The translations under genes were made by a program, and so were the position numbers. Positions 58,797 through 64,000 of a stretch of DNA of 64,000 nt are shown here, in pieces. The notes below the pieces were generated by a model, which saw only the letters and a program-made list of their open reading frames with translations, was not told the origin of the DNA and did no database searches. Each line of letters opens with the position of its first letter. Position 1 is the stretch's first letter. Source of the DNA: Zingiber officinale (Eukaryota; Streptophyta; Magnoliopsida; Zingiberales; Zingiberaceae); contig NW_024589891.1 in assembly GCF_018446385.1 (NCBI RefSeq), forward strand, positions 83,338 to 147,337. The letters run 5' to 3'.

Positions 58797-59073
58797 ACTA
58801 GTGTAATTATATAGTTAAGATAAACTAATACCTAATTACACTACGACCTTCCAATGGCTTGTTCCTTTCCATTTTGGTCGTGAGCTACTATTTATAATTT
58901 ATAAGGTACTGATAACATCATCTTCTGTATGTGACACCACATACTATGTTATCTACAATATAAATTAATTGAACAACTACATTTATCATAAATGTAGACA
59001 TTTGACCAATGTGATTCTTATTTCTAGATAAATGTTTATACCAAAAGCTAGACTTTTAGTATACATCCTAACA

Positions 59074-59900
59074 ATCTCCCACTTATACTAAAAGACTAAG
59101 CTGCCATATCTGCTACCATACATCTGATTCCCAACCCTTCAACATGTCCATCAAAAGCTCTTGCCTTAAGGACCTTAGTGAAAGGATCTATAGGTCATCA
59201 CCTGATGCAATCTAGGCGGCAACAACTTCTCCTCGTTTATACGATTTCTCGTATTGGGTGGTACTTGCGCTCTATTGTGTTTACCTGCCTTATAGACTTA
59301 TGGTTTCTTCGAGTTTGTTACTGCACCAATATCATTACAATAAATTGTAATAATCTTTGGACAAACCAGAAATCATATCTAAGTCTATCTTGAGGTTATT
59401 GAGTCATTCAGCTTTTATGGCTACCTCAGAGGCTTGCCATATACTAAACGTCTATGGTAGAGTCTAGAAAAACACCTATGCTTATCACTCTTTCATAGTT
59501 ATGACTTTACCTCCTAAAGTAAACACAAAATCCCGAGGTTGACTTACTATTGTCCCTTTCCGATTGGATGTTAAAATCCATGCAACCCACAGGGAACAAA
59601 TTATCTGCCTTATAAGCTAGCATATAATCTCTAGTGCCTCTAAGGTACTTCAATATATGCTTTACCGCAGATTAATGTCCTTGTTCAGAGTTACTTTGAT
59701 ATCTACTAACTATGCCCAAGACAAAATAGATATCTAGTCTCGTACACAGCATTGCATACATTAGGCTTCCCACAGCCGAAGCATAAGGAACTGCCTTCAT
59801 GTCCTTTATCTCCTTTGATGTCTACGGAGACATTTCTTTAGATAAAGTTACTCCATGCTAAAAAGGTAAGAAACCTTTCTTGGAGTTTTGCATGCTTAAA
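59074..59900 (-). pseudogene. RNase H and RT end of RLC-A, with PPT
   Basis: The PPT AAGTGGGAGAT lies next to the LTR on the minus strand. Sequence from 59100 to 59460 corresponds to copia RNase H, and 59680-59800 to the RT end (CTRPDI..Y..VSRYQS-like). Open frames are short and broken. Confidence 0.7.
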
Positions 59901-60480
59901 ACGAGCAAGGATTTTTTTTTCTGATATATGAAGCTTGGGATAATTAAAATATTCTTTTCTTGTGATCCCTTATTACTTTGATCCCAAGAATATATTCATT
60001 CTCCCAAGTCCTTCATATCGAATTGTTTGGACAACCATACCCTTACTTCTGACAACATTTTGATATTGTTTCCAACTACCAAAAATGTTATCTACGTATA
60101 GTACAAGAAATACCACCACGTTTACATCACACTTTTTGTATACACAAGACTTATCCGGTTACTAAATAAATCCACAGGTCTGGATTACTTTGATAAACCG
60201 GATGTTCCAAGACCTTGAAGCTTTGCCTCAGTCCATAGACTGATTGAGCTTGCACACAAGATGCTCTTTGCCCTTTGTAATGAACCCTTCTGGTTGCTTT
60301 ATATGGATGCTTTCTTCAAGACTTCCATTAAGGAAAGCTGTCTTGACATCCACTTACTAAAAAGAAACTGGATAGATTTTAGCATGACTACCGATAAAAG
60401 GTTTCCCTTTTTTCAACAAGCCTTGCTTTGAAAGTATACACTTTCCCGTCTGTCCTTCCTTTTCTATTGTAGACCTATTT
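59901..60480 (-). pseudogene. Reverse transcriptase core of RLC-A
   Basis: Minus-strand copia RT with VDVKTAFLNG-like (near 60340) and LKQ-like segments. The active site region near 60070-60110 reads VVFLVLYVDNIFG, so the second catalytic Asp of YVDD is Asn (a G-to-A change on the coding strand). Frameshifts elsewhere. Inactive. Confidence 0.78.
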
Positions 60481-61700
60481 AACACCCAATGGCTTTTACA
60501 CCATCTGGTGGTTCTACAAGCTTCCAGATTTTATTAGAATACATATATTCTAATTATGTTATTCATTACTCTTTGCCAAGATGCTGCATCTTTATCTTGG
60601 AGTGCTTCATTATATGTCTGGGATCAGGCTCATGTTCATTTGGGATCAAGTCCAAAGACTCTCCCAAAACATGAATCTCTTAGGCTGCTTGACAACCCTC
60701 CCACTACGATGAGGCACTATCTGTAATTGTGTATCATTTATGATACATGTTGCAGTTTCTTGTGATATTTCATCTTGTACAGTTGGTACTAAATTAGACA
60801 TGTCCTTTATTATTTCCTTAAGAACAAATTTACTTATGGGCACGTGGTTTATTACATAGTCCTTTTCTAAAAATCGGTCATTGATGCTAATAATGACCTT
60901 CTGATTTTTAAGACTATAAACTTACTTTTGTTTCTCTAGGATAACTCACAAACAAGTGAACTCCTGCCCAACTTATCAGTGTCTCTCATGTGCTAGACCA
61001 CCCAAATCCGAATATACTTCAGACTAGGCTTACGCCCATTCTGCAATTCTATGGGAGTAAAGAGTTCTGACTTTAGAAGGTATTATGTTCACTTCTGTTT
61101 CTAGTGTATATCCTTAAAACAAATTTGGTAATAACTCAACATTGATCTAATTATTCCATAAGAGCCTTATACATTCTTTCTACTATACCATTCTGTTGGG
61201 GTGTACCAGGTGCAGTTAGTTAGGATTGAGTTCCGACTTCTGATAAGTGACTCCTAAATTATCCCAAGAGGTACTTGCCACTACGATCTTACCATAGTGA
61301 CTTAATACTTTTACTTTAATATTTCTCCGCATCAGCCTTGTACTCTTTGAACTAATCAAAGTACTTAGTCTTGCGGCACATTAAGTAAATGTATTTGTAT
61401 CTTGAATAGTTATCTATAAAATAAATGAAATATTCGATACTACCTCTTGCCTGGATAGTCATAGGATCACACAAATCAGAATGAACCAATTCCAACATAT
61501 CTTTGGCTCCATACCCCTTATACTTAAAAGCTTCTTGGTTATTTTTCCTTCCAAGTAAGACTCGCAGGTTGGAAAGATTTCCACTACTAATGAACCCAAA
61601 AGTTCATCAGCTACCAATGCATCCTACTTAAGTTAATATAACCTAGATTTAGATGCCAAAGATATAATTAGTTCATTTCCGAAGGTTGCTTTCTCTTAAA
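60481..61700 (-). pseudogene. Integrase and integrase-RT linker of RLC-A
   Basis: 60843-60646 gives the linker with PHRSGRVVKQPKRFMF, typical between copia integrase and RT. To the right, degenerate integrase sequence (equivalents of 'PQQNG' near 61190 and of the core further right) is broken by stops. Confidence 0.72.
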
Positions 61701-63694
61701 GTTAGAAGATGTGTTACTAATTTCCATTTGTTGCATCGTGGGAGTTATTGGATTTATAAATTGCCAACCAACGTACCAGAACAGATAACTTCCCTCTTTT
61801 TCTTAATAACAACTTTGTTATTAAAAGAGGCAGAATATCAAGTTCTTTGAATAGTTTAGAAACTAAAATCTAGTTCTTTCTAAACTTGGTACGTAAAGAC
61901 AATTACTCAAAATCCATGTTTTATTCTTATCAAAGGATAAACATCTCCCACTGCAACAGCTGCCCATGTGGACGGTGTTTTTATTTTCATTTAGTTGTCG
62001 AGTTTCCTGGAACCCTGCAATGAATTGCGCACATGATTAATGACATCTGTATCTACACTCCAGGTTCTGGTAGATAACACCACTTAACATGTTTCAACTA
62101 ATGAATTAAATATACCTATATTGTTCTTAGTTCTAAGAAGACAGTCAACCTTAATGTCCAAGTCCTATTTCCAATCATTACAATTGGGACTACTAAGTCT
62201 TTTCTATAGTATAACAACTAGGGGATTGACAAACATTTTAAATCCTAAGAATCACAAAAATATTTGGTCAAGATCAATTCTTTAAAATCCCCATGAATTT
62301 TGTATGCCACGATAGTGTGGACGTATACAAAATCAAAGAGGAGATTTTATCCATTAATTTTATTATCTCGTCAACTTTACTTTATGACGAATAAAATTAA
62401 TAGTTGATCTGTCTTTGATCAAATATTTGGTCAAAACTTTTGAATTTAAAATAACATTGATTCCTCAAACAATATTATTTAAATTCACCAACACCTCAAA
62501 CACCGTGAATTTTGCATGCCACGATAGTGTGGACGTATACAAAATTAAACATTTGTAAGAGGAGGGGTTTACCCATTAATTATCTTGTCAATAAATCTTT
62601 ATGACAAATAAAATTACCTCAAACACCGTGAATTTTGTATGCCACGATAGTGTGGACGTATACAAAATCAAACATTTGTAAGAGGGGTTTTTAATTTTAT
62701 TATCTTGTCAACTTATTTATTTGACAAATCAATAGTTGGTTTTCTTCGGTCACACAAATAATAGCAGTGACTCCGATGGGGAGGATACTATTAGACGTGC
62801 CTAAGTGTATACCATTACTTGACACTAAGTCCGTTAATAAGATTGTGTCCCTTCCGATGGGGAAGATCACACGCTCTTAATTAACTTCCTATAGTCATCC
62901 AAAATGGAAGTTTAAGCTAGTGATCCGCAAACAAGCTCATCCGATATGGAGGAAGGCACTCAGAGCCAACGTGCAAGCTTGTTGCATCACTTATAAAACA
63001 GTAATGGAGACCGTGGAATTTATTTAAAAATAAATCCCTCTCCCACTTAGTTATTTAAAGTGAGGAATTTTGACTATGCTAGCCTACTTAGCAAGCATAC
63101 TAACAAACACACACAACACAGCATAAAAAGCAATAAATAGAAAAACTAATTTTCAACTATTATGACTTTTATCTATTGCTGTCCTCCGTGTGTCGCCAAC
63201 CCTAGCTGCTGCCATCTTTGGCCACCGCCACCGGGTCTAGTTGTTGCATCCATCTTGCTCCTTGTTCTGCTGCGCCTCTGGTCCTCAAAAGGTTCCACGC
63301 CTTGAAAGATTCGATCCGCGACATAAATAGAATTTTACATTTTTTGATCCTATATTCCTTGAAGGAATGTATATGTAAACTAGATCGAACATAAAATAAA
63401 ATTTACATCCATCGATCCTATATTCCATAAAAGGAATGTACATGTAATTAGATCAAAAAATAAAATCCTAATAAAACTAAATACAGCTCCTGCTATATTT
63501 TATAATACAATCATGCACACAGAATAAAATGCCCTTGACATGTCCAAGGGTCCAATCACACACATAATAACTATAAGCCATAATAGTTGGATCCTGCATC
63601 CACAGAGTTAGCACATCCTACTATTAACCTGCCTAAATTATGTATAACATGTGCATAATTAAACTAATACCAAATACATAGAGGCAAAACCCTA
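61701..63694 (-). pseudogene. gag region and leader of RLC-A
   Basis: Non-open remnant from integrase to PBS. 62280-62700 holds three copies of a GAATTTTGTATGCCACGATAG / TGTGGACGTATACAAAATC block with AT-rich spacers. 62740-63010 has CTCCGATGGGGAGGATACT-like phrases characteristic of copia leaders. No intact gag could be read. Confidence 0.55.
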
Positions 63695-63708
63695 GCTCTG
63701 ATACCAAT
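63695..63708 (-). other. Primer binding site of RLC-A
   Basis: The minus strand reads ATTGGTATCAGAGC directly after the LTR end CAACCAACA; it contains the full tRNA-iMet complement TGGTATCAGAGC. Confidence 0.88.
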
Positions 63709-64000
63709 TGTTGGTTGCTATTCGGAAAACCTAATGGTTCCACTGTACAAAAATTTTGTACAAAGGTCTAAACATTTTCCTAGCTACCATGTGTTCTTTT
63801 AAATTAAACTTGGATCGCCTGCGGAACTTAACACGTTTGTGTTGGTTGCTACTCGAAAAACCTAGAGGTTCCACTGTACAAAATTTTTGTACAAAGGTCT
63901 GAACCTTTTCCTAGCTACCATGTGTTCTTTTAAATTAAATTTTGGATTGCCTGCGGAACTTAACACGTTTGATCCAAAACTTAATCTATTCGTTCTTTTA
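63709..64000 (-). repeat. 5' LTR of RLC-A with an internal restart
   Basis: 63709-63839 is the terminal 131 bp of an RLC-A LTR (TGTTGGTTGCTATTCGG on the plus strand). At 63840 the same LTR terminus starts again (TGTTGGTTGCTACTCG) in the same orientation and runs to the window end. The second copy is closer to the solo LTRs than the first in some positions. Confidence 0.85.

Larger units (their letters stand above)
47255..59073 (-). repeat. 3' LTR of RLC-A, interrupted at 49585-58801
   Basis: Minus-strand start TGTTAGGATGTATAC at 59073, end CAACCAACA at 47255; 2602 bp without the insert and one TSD. TATA box on the minus strand at 48163-48170. Collinear with both RLC-A solo LTRs. Confidence 0.92.
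47255..64000 (-). mobile_element. Copia retrotransposon RLC-A (minus strand; 5' LTR runs past the window)
   Basis: From right to left on the minus strand: 5' LTR (from the window end to 63709), PBS, an interior of 4635 bp (63708-59074) with gag and pol remnants, PPT next to 59073, and a 3' LTR (59073-58802 plus 49584-47255, about 2.6 kb) split by a Tekay gypsy element. It links the 2.6-kb LTR family seen as solo LTRs at 1791 and 43174 to a copia coding region. The insertion lies in the 5' LTR of RLC-B. The second TSD is outside the window. Confidence 0.9.

Noticed and set aside
1..64000. CRISPR array or bacterial operon
   Set aside because: Tandem repeats here lack unique spacers of uniform length and lie in LTR retrotransposons; spliceosomal introns show a plant nuclear genome.

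Overview
This window is nuclear DNA from a flowering plant. Two genes (an eight-exon TBC/Rab-GAP gene and an intronless secreted DOMON-domain gene) sit in a large bed of nested LTR retrotransposons and MITEs. GC-rich early coding exons, spliceosomal GT-AG introns and the transposon mix (SIRE-like and other copia elements, Tat/Retand and Tekay/Del gypsy elements, hAT and Tourist-like MITEs) suggest a monocot. That placement is an inference; nothing here fixes the species. No rRNA, functional tRNA, CRISPR or bacterial gene structure was seen.

Layout. 1-779: a MITE with about 70-bp inverted repeats, then AT-rich DNA. 780-8536: a four-level nest. An old solo LTR (LTR-I) holds a minus-strand solo LTR (LTR-II, TSD GACCG), which holds a 2.6-kb solo LTR of family RLC-A (TSD TCAAC) and a hAT MITE (8-bp TSD CATCTAGT). 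LTR-I also took a younger member of its own family (LTR-IV, TSD TTAAG). 9349-11237: TBC gene. 11503-12335: AT-rich dispersed repeat and Tourist-like MITE. 12559-19037: a deleted Tat/Retand gypsy element with both LTRs, TSD TATAG, an integrase tail, arrays of about 50-bp repeats and an antisense accessory reading frame. 20370-20939: AIR12-like DOMON gene. About 21100-28150: decayed minus-strand copia (RLC-C) with a 30-bp minisatellite. 28275-29941: 5' end of a second Tat-like element, cut inside gag. 29945-47254: minus-strand copia (RLC-B), split by a complete SIRE-like copia (30361-39885, TSD CAACC), an RLC-A solo LTR (43174-45850, TSD ATACA) and a hAT MITE (TSD GATTTATC). 47255 to the window end: a minus-strand RLC-A copia whose 3' LTR is split by a complete Tekay/Del gypsy (49585-58796, TSD ACTAG). 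Its 5' LTR starts at 63709 and, after 131 bp, restarts at 63840.

How it fits together. The target-site duplications give a clear insertion order. Insertions cluster in older retrotransposons and leave the two genes intact. Three features cut across families: hairpin-rich GATCG tracts in LTRs of unrelated copia and gypsy elements; a module of about 130 bp shared by the SIRE interior and the RLC-A LTRs; and RLC-A LTR copies in opposite orientation whose TATA boxes converge across about 1.4 kb. All retrotransposon reading frames seen here carry stops or frameshifts, so none looks autonomous.
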